This document shows positions 1 through 6,423 of a stretch of DNA of 9,238 nt, piece by piece; position 1 is the first letter of the stretch, and each line of letters begins with the position of its first letter. The notes under the pieces are model-generated. The model did no database searches and was not told where the DNA came from. It saw only the letters and a list, made by a program, of their open reading frames with translations. The position numbers and the translations under genes are program-made. Origin of the DNA: Acidobacteriota bacterium (lineage in GTDB: Bacteria > Acidobacteriota > Polarisedimenticolia > J045); NCBI GenBank assembly GCA_027001345.1, contig JALTMS010000690.1:1-9238 (forward strand), in the 5' to 3' direction.

Positions 1-1808
1 ACCTGGAAGTGGTGGCCAACCTGCGGGACGGGGGGCGCGGCCAGACCCTGCTCGAAGTTCTCGACGCGACCCACACCCCCCTCGGCGCCCGGGCGTTGCG
101 CCAGTGGCTGCTCGAGCCGCTGGTCGAGCGGGACGCGATCCTCGCCCGACACGCGGTGGTCGAGGCCCTGCTGCGCCGCTCGGAGATACGCGACACGATT
201 CGCCGGGCGCTGCGGGAGATCCGTGATCTCGAGCGTCTGCTCTCCCGGGCCGCCCTGGGGCGCTCGACCCCCCACGACCTGGCGGCCCTGCGGCGGTCGC
301 TGGCCTCCCTGCCCGAGGTCCAGGACGCCCTCGGGGAGCTGCCCGCGCCCGATGCCCGGGCCCTGGCCGAGCGCATCGACCGCCTCGAGGATCTGCTCGG
401 CCGGCTCGACGCCGCCCTGGCCGACGAACCGGCGGCGGTGCCCGGCGAGGGACGCGTGATCCGCCCGGGCTTCGACGCCCCCCTCGACGAGGTGCGGGAA
501 CTGGCCCGGGGCTCGCGGGAGCTGATCGCCGCGATCGAGACCCGGGAGCGGGAAGCGACCGGCATCGCCTCGCTGAAGATCAAGTACAACAAGGTCTTCG
601 GCTACTTCCTCGAGGTGAGCAAGGCCAACCTCCCCCGGGTCCCTCCCGAGTGGGAGCGAAGGCAGACCATCGCCACCGGCGAGCGCTACGTCACCGCCGA
701 GATCAAGGATCTCGAAGCGCGCATCCTGGCCGCCAGCGAACGCCTGGCGGAGCGGGAAAAGGAGCTGTTCGAGGCCCTGGTGCGCGAGGTGGTTTCGCGG
801 GCCGGGCGGCTGCGGGAAACCGCCGCCGCGATCGCCGAGGTGGACGTGCTCGCCGGCTTCGCCGAGGTGGCCGCCCGGGAGGGCTACGTCCGACCGGTGC
901 TGGTGGAAGACGACCGACTCGAGATTCGCGACGGCCGGCATCCGGTGGTCGAGCGTCTGCTCGAATCGGGACGCTTCGTGCCCAACGACTGCGTGCTCGA
1001 CGATGCCCGGCGACTGCTGATCGTCACCGGCCCCAACATGGGCGGCAAGAGCACCTACCTGCGTCAGACGGCGCTGATCGTCCTGATGGCCCAGGCGGGC
1101 TCCTTCGTTCCCGCTCGCTCGGCACGCATCGCCCTGGTCGACCGGATCTTCTGCCGGGTCGGCGCCTCGGACAACCTGGCCGGCGGCGAGTCGACCTTCA
1201 TGGTGGAGATGACCGAAACCGCCAACATCCTGCACAACGCCACCCCCCGCTCGCTGGTGATCCTCGACGAGATCGGCCGGGGCACGGCCACCTGGGACGG
1301 GATGGCCATCGCCTGGGCGGTGGTCGAGCAGCTCCTGCTCGATCCCCGGCTGCGCCCCAAGGCCCTGTTCGCCACCCACTACCACGAACTGACCGAACTG
1401 GCCGCACGCCTCGAGGGACTCGACAACGTCCACATCACCGTCCGGGAGCACGGCCAGGAGGTGGTCTTCCTCCACCGTATCGAGGCGGGCCCCTCCGACC
1501 GCTCTTACGGGATCCACGTCGCGCGGCTGGCGGGACTGCCCGACGGAGTGATTCGCCGTGCGTGGGAGATCCTCGAGGAGATCAGCGGCGAACACCTGGC
1601 CGACAAGTTGCAGCGGCAGGCCGGCGGCGCACGCCAGCTCTCCCTGTTCGAAATGCCCGCCCCCACACCGGCACTGGCCGCGGGAGAGGCCGAGGCGCTA
1701 GCGGAACTGCGGGAATGCGACCCCGACGAACTCTCACCCCGGCAGGCCCATGCCCTGCTCTGCCGGCTGATCGAGGCCCTCGGGGATCAGTCCTCGACGA
1801 TCCGCTGA
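1..1808 (+). CDS. mutS: DNA mismatch repair protein MutS, 5'-truncated by window edge
   Basis: MutS binds mispairs as a dimer and uses ATP to signal MutL-dependent repair in the cytoplasm. The frame is open from base 3, so the gene starts upstream. Roughly the first 250-280 residues are missing, including the mismatch-reading domain I. Visible in order: lever/core helices from base 3; the clamp region around 570-720, with NKVFGYFLEV; the ATPase domain with Walker A GPNMGGKST (1029-1055), Walker B ending LDEIGRGT, and the FATHYHELTEL signature near 1368-1400. A textbook beta-clamp-binding motif, QLSLF, lies at 1635-1649, followed by a short acidic helical C-terminus. The segment after Walker B reads GTATWDG, where most MutS proteins have GTSTYDG; I expect this to be tolerated. 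The last 22 bases overlap the convergent STAS gene. Identification is secure; only the start is unseen. Confidence 0.98.
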   Translation, partial: LEVVANLRDGGRGQTLLEVLDATHTPLGARALRQWLLEPLVERDAILARHAVVEALLRRSEIRDTIRRALREIRDLERLLSRAALGRSTPHDLAALRRSLASLPEVQDALGELPAPDARALAERIDRLEDLLGRLDAALADEPAAVPGEGRVIRPGFDAPLDEVRELARGSRELIAAIETREREATGIASLKIKYNKVFGYFLEVSKANLPRVPPEWERRQTIATGERYVTAEIKDLEARILAASERLAEREKELFEALVREVVSRAGRLRETAAAIAEVDVLAGFAEVAAREGYVRPVLVEDDRLEIRDGRHPVVERLLESGRFVPNDCVLDDARRLLIVTGPNMGGKSTYLRQTALIVLMAQAGSFVPARSARIALVDRIFCRVGASDNLAGGESTFMVEMTETANILHNATPRSLVILDEIGRGTATWDGMAIAWAVVEQLLLDPRLRPKALFATHYHELTELAARLEGLDNVHITVREHGQEVVFLHRIEAGPSDRSYGIHVARLAGLPDGVIRRAWEILEEISGEHLADKLQRQAGGARQLSLFEMPAPTPALAAGEAEALAELRECDPDELSPRQAHALLCRLIEALGDQSSTIR

Positions 1809-2131
1809 AGGGCTTCGTCCACCGTCGCACACACCGACAGCAGCTCGCCGATGCGGGTCAGCTCGAGCAGGTCGCGCACCTTGCCCCGGGGCGCGGCGAG
1901 AACCAGCCGGCCGCCGAGCTTGTCCAGACTGCGATGGCAGGCGACCAGTTCCCCCAGACCGGCGGAATCGACGAAGTTCACGCCGCCGAGATCGAAGACC
2001 ACCCGCAGGCGGCCGGCGGCGATCTCCTCCTCCACCACCTCCCGCACGTCGTCGAGGGCATTGCCCACCGTGATGCGGCCGGTCAGGCGTGTGACGGCAA
2101 TGCCGTCGCGATAATCGACCTGATGACTCAC
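1787..2131 (-). CDS. STAS-domain anti-sigma factor antagonist (RsbV/SpoIIAA type)
   Basis: A 114-residue single STAS domain. In partner-switching systems such proteins, when unphosphorylated, bind a cognate anti-sigma kinase and free its sigma factor. The conserved phosphorylation loop is present as VDSAGLGEL (residues 54-62), with Ser56 aligned to the phosphorylated serine of RsbV-like proteins. The second Ser/Thr of the usual DS[ST]GLG motif is Ala57, leaving one hydroxyl candidate in the loop. The start is GTG at 2131, within a GTGA overlap with the stop of the upstream anti-sigma gene, and GAGGAGG lies 4 bases before it, so translational coupling is likely. The C-terminus overlaps mutS on the opposite strand by 22 bp. 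The adjacent HATPase gene is the obvious partner. Being a stand-alone full-length domain argues against a transporter-linked STAS role. Confidence 0.93.
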   Translation of the reverse strand: MSHQVDYRDGIAVTRLTGRITVGNALDDVREVVEEEIAAGRLRVVFDLGGVNFVDSAGLGELVACHRSLDKLGGRLVLAAPRGKVRDLLELTRIGELLSVCATVDEALQRIVED

Positions 2132-2583
2132 GAGGCCTCCTCGTCCCGCTGCCCGTCGGCGGGTCGGCTCTTGATCAGAATCAGCTCCATGCCCGGATCG
2201 TGGCGCCGGAAATGGACCTCGTTGACCAGCGAGCGAATCAGCAGCAGGCCGCGACCCGAAGAGCGCCAGAGATTCTCCGGCGTGGTGGGATCGGGGGTCA
2301 GTTGGGGTTCGAAACCGGCCCCCTCGTCGCGAATCGCGATCTTCAGCACACCGGCGGTGAGACGGAACTCGATGCAGACGCTCTTGGCCGGGTCGAGACG
2401 GTTGCCGTGCTTGATCGCATTGATCGCCCCCTCCCGCACCGCCAGGCCCACGTCGAGCCGGGCCTCCTCGTCGAAGCCCGCGGTGCAGGCCAGCAGTTCG
2501 GCCATCCCCTGCACCGCATCGAGGTAGGCCAGACTGCTCGGCAGGCTGAGGGTGATCGTCTCTTCTCGTCCCATGGTCGTCAT
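2128..2583 (-). CDS. Anti-sigma regulatory factor, HATPase serine kinase (RsbW/SpoIIAB type)
   Basis: A GHKL-fold ATPase of 151 residues, the size of RsbW/SpoIIAB. Family members hold a sigma factor and phosphorylate their STAS antagonist. The N box is EGAINAIKHGN (51-61, catalytic-type Glu51, Asn55). The G1 box is DEGAGFEP (86-93) and the G2 box is GRGLLLIRSL (110-119). The usual Asp after the G2 helix (MDEV) is Asn here (VNEV). I chose ATG at 2583, 7 bp after the upstream stop, with an AGAGG ribosome site inside that junction; ATG at 2574 is an alternative. A longer frame reaching to 2646 would overlap the previous gene and adds unconserved residues. The gene sits directly ahead of the STAS antagonist with a 4-base overlap, the classic pairing. 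The target sigma factor is not in the window, and kinase activity is inferred from motifs. Confidence 0.92.
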   Translation of the reverse strand: MTTMGREETITLSLPSSLAYLDAVQGMAELLACTAGFDEEARLDVGLAVREGAINAIKHGNRLDPAKSVCIEFRLTAGVLKIAIRDEGAGFEPQLTPDPTTPENLWRSSGRGLLLIRSLVNEVHFRRHDPGMELILIKSRPADGQRDEEAS

Positions 2584-2590
2584 CCGGCCT

Positions 2591-3406
2591 CTAGTCTGCG
2601 AACAGCACCCGCGCCAGACTGAGTTCTGGCCGTTTGAGTTCGTCACCCGTCAGCCGCGCGATCTCCTCGTCGCCCTCGAAGAGGATCACCGTGGGAACCC
2701 CTTCGACACCGTATTGCCGCGCGGTGAGATCATCGACGATCGAACGGGGGACGAGGTGGAAGGTGGCCTCGGGGGCCTTGTCCCCCAGATCCTCGAGCAC
2801 CCGGATCAGCCGGGGGATCAGCCGCTCGCAGTGGGGACACCAGGAGCCGAGGAAGACCAGCATCCGGAGCTGACGCTCGTTGCGCGCCAGCAGCCTCATC
2901 TGGCCGAGGCGGGGGGTGTACACCCGCGCCGCCCGCCGCTGCTCGGGCAGGCGGGCGAGGATCTCCTCGGCCGTGGCATCGCCGAGCCACGGGTCGGCCG
3001 GCTCGATGATCACCCGCTTGCCCGCCGCCACGAAGCTCAGGCGCCCGCCACTGACCTTGGCCACCAGGGGCTGGCCGAGGGTGCGGCTGGGATCGACCAC
3101 CAGCCGGTCGGAATCCTTGGGATCGGGGGTCAGCGCCTCGGGCTCGAGGGCCTGGGCGGTTTTCTCCCGCGCGGTGAGCAGCACCGGCCGGCGCAGGCGG
3201 TCACTGAGCACCAGCACGGTGGCCTGGCCGGTGGCGACGTAGATCTTCGCGTCGGGATCCTTCTCGCCGTGGATCCGGAGCTGAAAGTGCCCGGTGAGCA
3301 GGAACTCGATCGGTTGGGTGGGAGGGGAATCGGCGCTCTCGGCAGCGGCGAGGGGGGCAGCGATCAGAGCCGCGAGGGCTGCGATGACACGGCCCCACCG
3401 GCTCAT
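2591..3406 (-). CDS. Exported thioredoxin-fold protein with WCPHC active site
   Basis: 271 residues. The N-terminus is a signal peptide: Arg6, a hydrophobic stretch 7-22, and probable cleavage after AAA near 22. Residues about 25-165 form a mainly beta-like region that I do not recognise. The C-terminal domain (about 170-271) is a thioredoxin fold with FLGSWCPHC (Cys190, Cys193) and the cis-proline loop GVPTV (Pro238). These are the only two cysteines, so the protein should act as a thiol-disulfide oxidoreductase or reductase outside the cytoplasm. The CPHC dipeptide resembles the DsbA type, but the protein lacks the DsbA helical insertion, so direction of electron flow cannot be judged. The start overlaps the stop of the upstream MauE-like gene (ATGA, 3403-3406), suggesting coupled expression and a shared pathway. 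The anti-sigma gene follows 7 bp downstream. Confidence 0.88.
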   Translation of the reverse strand: MSRWGRVIAALAALIAAPLAAAESADSPPTQPIEFLLTGHFQLRIHGEKDPDAKIYVATGQATVLVLSDRLRRPVLLTAREKTAQALEPEALTPDPKDSDRLVVDPSRTLGQPLVAKVSGGRLSFVAAGKRVIIEPADPWLGDATAEEILARLPEQRRAARVYTPRLGQMRLLARNERQLRMLVFLGSWCPHCERLIPRLIRVLEDLGDKAPEATFHLVPRSIVDDLTARQYGVEGVPTVILFEGDEEIARLTGDELKRPELSLARVLFAD

Positions 3407-4338
3407 GGCATCGACCCGTCAGCCAGTGCCTGCAAGTCGGCCTCGTCGGGAATGCCCTCCCAGATCCGGGTGACCTTGCCGTCTTTCACCAGGAACGAGC
3501 GCGGCAGGTGGCGGTAGAGCGGCTTGATCACCCCCCAGGGGGCGCCCCGCACGTCGAAGGCCGGGCCGGCAGTCCAGAAAAACTCGGTGGCCAGTTCCTC
3601 GTTTTCTTCGGCCAGGCCGAAGACCTGAACCGGACTGTCGGGGTTCATCGCCAACAGCTCGTTGACCCGGGCGATGTCGAGACGGGTCTGCTCGTCGGCC
3701 CGATCGATCAGCAGCACCAGGCTCTCGCCGTCCTGCAACTCGGGGATGATCTCGTCGATCCGCCACTCGGCCACCTCGGTGCCCACGTGGAGGCGGGTCG
3801 CCAGGTTGTCGATCGGCAGCGAGGGCGCGGCCAGGGAGAAGGCCACCGCCAGCAGGAATCCCGAAGCCGGGAAGGCCCAGCGCCAGCCGGGGAACCTGGG
3901 ATTGCGATCGAGAGCCAGCCAGGACAGAGCCGCCAGGGCGGTGAACAGGGCGTTGCTCAGCATGTGCTGCAAGGGGGATTGCTGAATCAGGTTGCCGAAG
4001 CAGCCGCAGGAAGAAGGGTCTTCCGGCGGATAGAAGTACTGGTAGGCCGACAGGCCGAAAAAGCCCGCCATCATCACGGTCGCCAGGGCCAGCACCGGCA
4101 GCCGCCGCGCGCCGAGCAGCCCGAAGGCCACCGCCGCCTCGAGACCGATGACCAGCAGAGCGGTGGTCGAGGCCAGCGCAGCGGGCGTCCCGTAGTCACG
4201 CACGAGTTGCTGGCTGAAGCCGGCGGGATCGAGGGCCTTGGTCCAGACGGAGACGAAGAAGACCGCCGACAGCAGGAGCGAAGCGACCAGGCCGAGGAGA
4301 GTGCTGAAGCGCAACGCGCCGCGGGAAGCAGGGCTCAC
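3403..4338 (-). CDS. MauE/DoxX-like redox membrane protein fused to a cysteine-free thioredoxin-like domain
   Basis: 311 residues from a GTG start. Hydrophobic segments lie at about 11-33, 52-76, 78-102, 126-142 and 153-171. Positive residues in the short loops favour a cytoplasmic N-terminus and an external C-terminus. Between segments 3 and 4 lies SSCGCFGNL (Cys111, Cys113), the CGCFG signature of MauE-type proteins, which take part in disulfide chemistry in the envelope. These are the only cysteines. Residues about 185-311 resemble a TlpA/thioredoxin fold, with a cis-proline-like LPRSFLVKDGK at 278-288, but ADEQT occupies the CxxC position. I chose GTG at 4338 because AAGGGAG lies 8 bases upstream and the promoter at 4404-4432 precedes it. 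An in-frame ATG at 4473 would lie upstream of that promoter and overlap the divergent gene. It is the first gene of the four-gene operon and probably passes electrons to or from the WCPHC protein. Confidence 0.85.
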   Translation of the reverse strand: MSPASRGALRFSTLLGLVASLLLSAVFFVSVWTKALDPAGFSQQLVRDYGTPAALASTTALLVIGLEAAVAFGLLGARRLPVLALATVMMAGFFGLSAYQYFYPPEDPSSCGCFGNLIQQSPLQHMLSNALFTALAALSWLALDRNPRFPGWRWAFPASGFLLAVAFSLAAPSLPIDNLATRLHVGTEVAEWRIDEIIPELQDGESLVLLIDRADEQTRLDIARVNELLAMNPDSPVQVFGLAEENEELATEFFWTAGPAFDVRGAPWGVIKPLYRHLPRSFLVKDGKVTRIWEGIPDEADLQALADGSMP

Positions 4339-4339
4339 C

Positions 4340-4351
4340 GGGAGATCTCCC
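4340..4351. promoter_or_regulatory. 12-bp perfect palindrome over the ribosome site of the redox/anti-sigma operon
   Basis: GGGAGATCTCCC is perfectly self-complementary and ends one base before the GTG start codon. On the minus-strand transcript its first half is part of the AAGGGAG ribosome site. It could fold into a 4-bp stem with a GATC loop that partly hides that site, or serve as a dimeric protein site. A palindrome of this length is expected about twice by chance in a window this size, so function is uncertain. Confidence 0.3.
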
Positions 4352-4403
4352 TTGAAGGTCGGGTCATCGAGCAGGGTCGTCCAACGAAGATGATGAGCTG
4401 TCG

Positions 4404-4432
4404 AGAATACGAGGGGCGGCAATCGCTGGCAA
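4404..4432 (-). promoter_or_regulatory. Sigma70-like promoter of the four-gene redox/anti-sigma operon
   Basis: On the minus strand, TTGCCA (4432-4427, five of six matches to TTGACA) is followed by a 17-base spacer and TATTCT (4409-4404, four of six matches to TATAAT). This predicts transcription from about 4397 and a leader of about 59 bases containing the ribosome site of the MauE-like gene. It is the best promoter match I found in the window, and it supports the GTG start at 4338. Confidence 0.65.
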
Positions 4433-4452
4433 CCAGAGCCCACCGAGGAGCG

Positions 4453-4458
4453 TAGACT
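4453..4458 (+). promoter_or_regulatory. Possible -10 element (TAGACT) for a leaderless dehydrogenase transcript
   Basis: TAGACT fits the TANNNT pattern and ends 7 bases before the ATG at 4466, which would place the transcript start at or next to the start codon. No convincing -35 hexamer lies 16-18 bases upstream. The only purine-rich ribosome-site candidate, GAGGAG at 4445-4450, is 15 bases from the ATG, too far for normal use. Confidence 0.3.
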
Positions 4459-4465
4459 TCGCACC

Positions 4466-5401
4466 ATGCACATAAAATTCGTCGGCCAGGCCGACTATTT
4501 TTCAGCCGATGAGAGAAGGCTGCCCCTGGCGGCCGCCACCGCCCTGGGGCTCGAAGCGAGCGAGGTGGAAGCGGGGGCGGGGGATCCCCGGGCCGAGGTC
4601 GCGGTGATCCACTCCCGGGTGACGGCAAATGCGGCCTTTTTCGAACGCTGGCCGCGGCTCGAACTGCTGATCACCACCACCTCCGGCTGGGATCACGTGG
4701 ATCTGTCGGCCGCCGCCGAGCGGCGGGTGCGCGTGGCCCGCTGCCCGATGGCCCGGCGGGATGCGGTGGTGGAAACCAGTCTGGCCCTGGGGTTGAGCCT
4801 GCTGCGCGGGGTGGAATGGCTCTCCCGCCGCTCACGCCGGGGTCGCTGGGCCCGGGCCGAGATCTCGCAGCGGGCCCTGGGGCTCGCCCGGGGCACGCCC
4901 ATCGGGGTGGTGGGCTGCGGGGTGATCGGACGCCGGGCCCGGGAGTGCTGGCAGGCGCTGGGGGCCGAGGTGCTGGTCTGCGACCCCGCCTGGCCCGACA
5001 GCCGGCCCCTCGAAGAGGTCGCGGCGAGCTGCCGGCTGCTGACCCTGCACTGCTCGCTGACCCCCACCTCGCGGCGGATGATCGATCAGCGGGTCCTCGA
5101 AGTGATGGCGCCGGGCAGCGTGCTGATCAACACCGCCCGGGGAGCACTGGTGGATCTCGAAGCCCTCGAGCGGGCACGACACCTGGGCGGCATCGGCCTG
5201 GATGTCTTCCCCTCCGAACCGTACGACGAACTCGGGCGCTGGGCCCGACGGGAAAACGTGATCCTGCTGCCCCACGCCGCCGGCTGCTGGCAGGGCCTGG
5301 CCCGCGCCGTGGCCGAAGAAGTGGGAACCACTCTCGCGAGCTGGATCGAGGGGCGGGAGCTGCCCCACGAGGTGACGGCACCTCGAACACCCGGGACCTG
5401 A
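4466..5401 (+). CDS. NAD-dependent D-2-hydroxyacid dehydrogenase family protein
   Basis: 311 residues, matching the family's usual 310-340. Members interconvert D-2-hydroxyacids and 2-oxoacids with NAD(P)H in the cytoplasm. The dinucleotide fold shows GCGVIG (150-155), with Asp173 at the end of the second strand (VLVCDPAW), which favours NAD over NADP. The catalytic set is present: Arg225 in INTARGALVD, Glu251 in DVFPSEPYDE, and His270 in ILLPHAAG, with normal spacing. The N-terminal half has the expected TTSGWDHVDL segment. Nothing seen identifies the substrate; serine biosynthesis (SerA), PdxB-like or glyoxylate/hydroxypyruvate roles are all possible. It lacks the ACT domain of many SerA proteins. 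ATG at 4466 gives a typical N-terminus (MHIKFVG). It is transcribed divergently from the redox operon and is followed after 28 bp by the DUF4003-like gene, probably in one transcript. Confidence 0.93.
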   Translation: MHIKFVGQADYFSADERRLPLAAATALGLEASEVEAGAGDPRAEVAVIHSRVTANAAFFERWPRLELLITTTSGWDHVDLSAAAERRVRVARCPMARRDAVVETSLALGLSLLRGVEWLSRRSRRGRWARAEISQRALGLARGTPIGVVGCGVIGRRARECWQALGAEVLVCDPAWPDSRPLEEVAASCRLLTLHCSLTPTSRRMIDQRVLEVMAPGSVLINTARGALVDLEALERARHLGGIGLDVFPSEPYDELGRWARRENVILLPHAAGCWQGLARAVAEEVGTTLASWIEGRELPHEVTAPRTPGT

Positions 5402-5429
5402 TCCGGGGCCCGAAAGGAGCGACAACCCG

Positions 5430-6410
5430 ATGAAAGCGACAGAACGCTACTTCGAAGTTCTCGACGAGGTGCTGCGGGGCAAGCGCTGGAGTACCGACAC
5501 CGATGTCCTGCGTCTGGCGGCCCTGACGGTGATGTCCTGCCCCGACAGCGACGCGGTGGCGCGGACGCGGGCGACGGCCGTCCGACTGGGCAAGAAGCCC
5601 AGCCCGCTGCGCTCGATGAACGCCGGCCTGCGCCTGGCCCTCGCCGCGATGCTCGTCCGCCGGCGAGCCCCAGTGGACACCGTCCTCGACCAGGTCGAGC
5701 GGGGCCTGGCCGTCTTTCGCCGCCACGGACTGCGCCATCGGGGCGCCCACCCTCGACTGGCGGCGATGATGCTGGCCCTCGAAGGCGGCGGCGTGGACGA
5801 ACGCACGGTCGAACGGATGGCGACGATCCTCCACCTGTGGAAGAAGGACCACTTCTTCCTCACCGGAATCGACGACTACCTGATGGCCGCGCTCCACGCC
5901 TCCCGGCCGGACAGTCCCCAGGCGATCGGTCGCAGGGTGGAAGCGATCTATCAGGCCCTGCGGCACGAAGGGATGAGCCGCGGCAACCAGCTTCAACTCG
6001 CCTCCCACCTGCTGGCCCTCGCTTCCCGGAGCCCCGGCGAGATCGCCCGCCGCTTCGGCACCTGGGCCGAGGCCCTGCGTGAGCGCGGCCAGCGGATCTG
6101 GTCGTCCCAGTACGACGAGGTGGCGCTGCTGGTCCTCAGCGGCGTTCGGGTCGACTGGGGAGCGACCCGAGTCATCGCCCTGCGCGACGCGCTGCGCGCG
6201 CGCAAGCCGCGACCGCATCGCTCGATGGCCTTCTCCATCGCCTCCGGGTTGCTGGTCGCCGAACAACTGGCGAGCAGCGAGGACGGCCGCGAGGCTCGGA
6301 CCGCCGCCACCCTGCGGGCCATCCAGTCGCTGATCGAGGCCCAGCAGGCGGTGCTGGTCGCTGCCATCGCGGCGACGAGCACTGCGGTGGCGGCGGGCGG
6401 CGCGAGCTGA
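5430..6410 (+). CDS. Helical protein resembling the DUF4003 family, function unknown
   Basis: 326 residues, predicted mostly alpha-helical, soluble and cytoplasmic, with no signal peptide. The most distinctive stretch is HFFLTGIDDYLMAAL (141-155), which resembles the LTG-x-DDY-type core of DUF4003 proteins as I remember them; a profile search is needed to confirm this. An alanine-rich hydrophobic tail (about 305-323, AVLVAAIAATSTAV) could be a packing helix or a weak membrane segment. The N-terminal 130 residues are rich in Arg and Leu, with paired helices such as GLRLALAAMLVRRR. The ATG at 5430 has AAAGGAG at 5413-5419, ten bases upstream. It follows the dehydrogenase closely, which suggests co-transcription, but no enzymatic motif is visible and I assign no function. 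Confidence 0.85.
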   Translation: MKATERYFEVLDEVLRGKRWSTDTDVLRLAALTVMSCPDSDAVARTRATAVRLGKKPSPLRSMNAGLRLALAAMLVRRRAPVDTVLDQVERGLAVFRRHGLRHRGAHPRLAAMMLALEGGGVDERTVERMATILHLWKKDHFFLTGIDDYLMAALHASRPDSPQAIGRRVEAIYQALRHEGMSRGNQLQLASHLLALASRSPGEIARRFGTWAEALRERGQRIWSSQYDEVALLVLSGVRVDWGATRVIALRDALRARKPRPHRSMAFSIASGLLVAEQLASSEDGREARTAATLRAIQSLIEAQQAVLVAAIAATSTAVAAGGAS

Positions 6411-6423
6411 CCGGCGGCCGCAC

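Noticed and set aside
650..2527. Long plus-strand open frame (625 codons) across mutS and the anti-sigma genes
   Set aside because: It overlaps three well-identified genes in another frame or strand. Its translation is Arg/Gly/Pro-rich with no domain, typical of stop-poor GC-rich DNA.
2552..4455. Two consecutive plus-strand open frames (2552-3517 and 3508-4455) opposite the redox genes
   Set aside because: They are exactly antisense to proteins with a signal peptide, CxxC and CGCFG motifs and coupled junctions. Their translations are His/Gln/Gly-rich without any family features.
4339..4473. N-terminal extension of the MauE-like protein to ATG at 4473
   Set aside because: It lies upstream of the predicted promoter, overlaps the divergent dehydrogenase start, and adds non-membrane residues. 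GTG at 4338 has a well-spaced ribosome site.
5127..6266. 379-codon minus-strand open frame opposite the dehydrogenase and DUF4003-like genes
   Set aside because: It spans the junction of two supported plus-strand genes and has no ribosome site or motif support.
6411..6423. Possible intrinsic terminator between convergent genes
   Set aside because: The sequence is GC-rich (CCGGCGGCCG) but offers no stable hairpin followed by a T-run on either strand.
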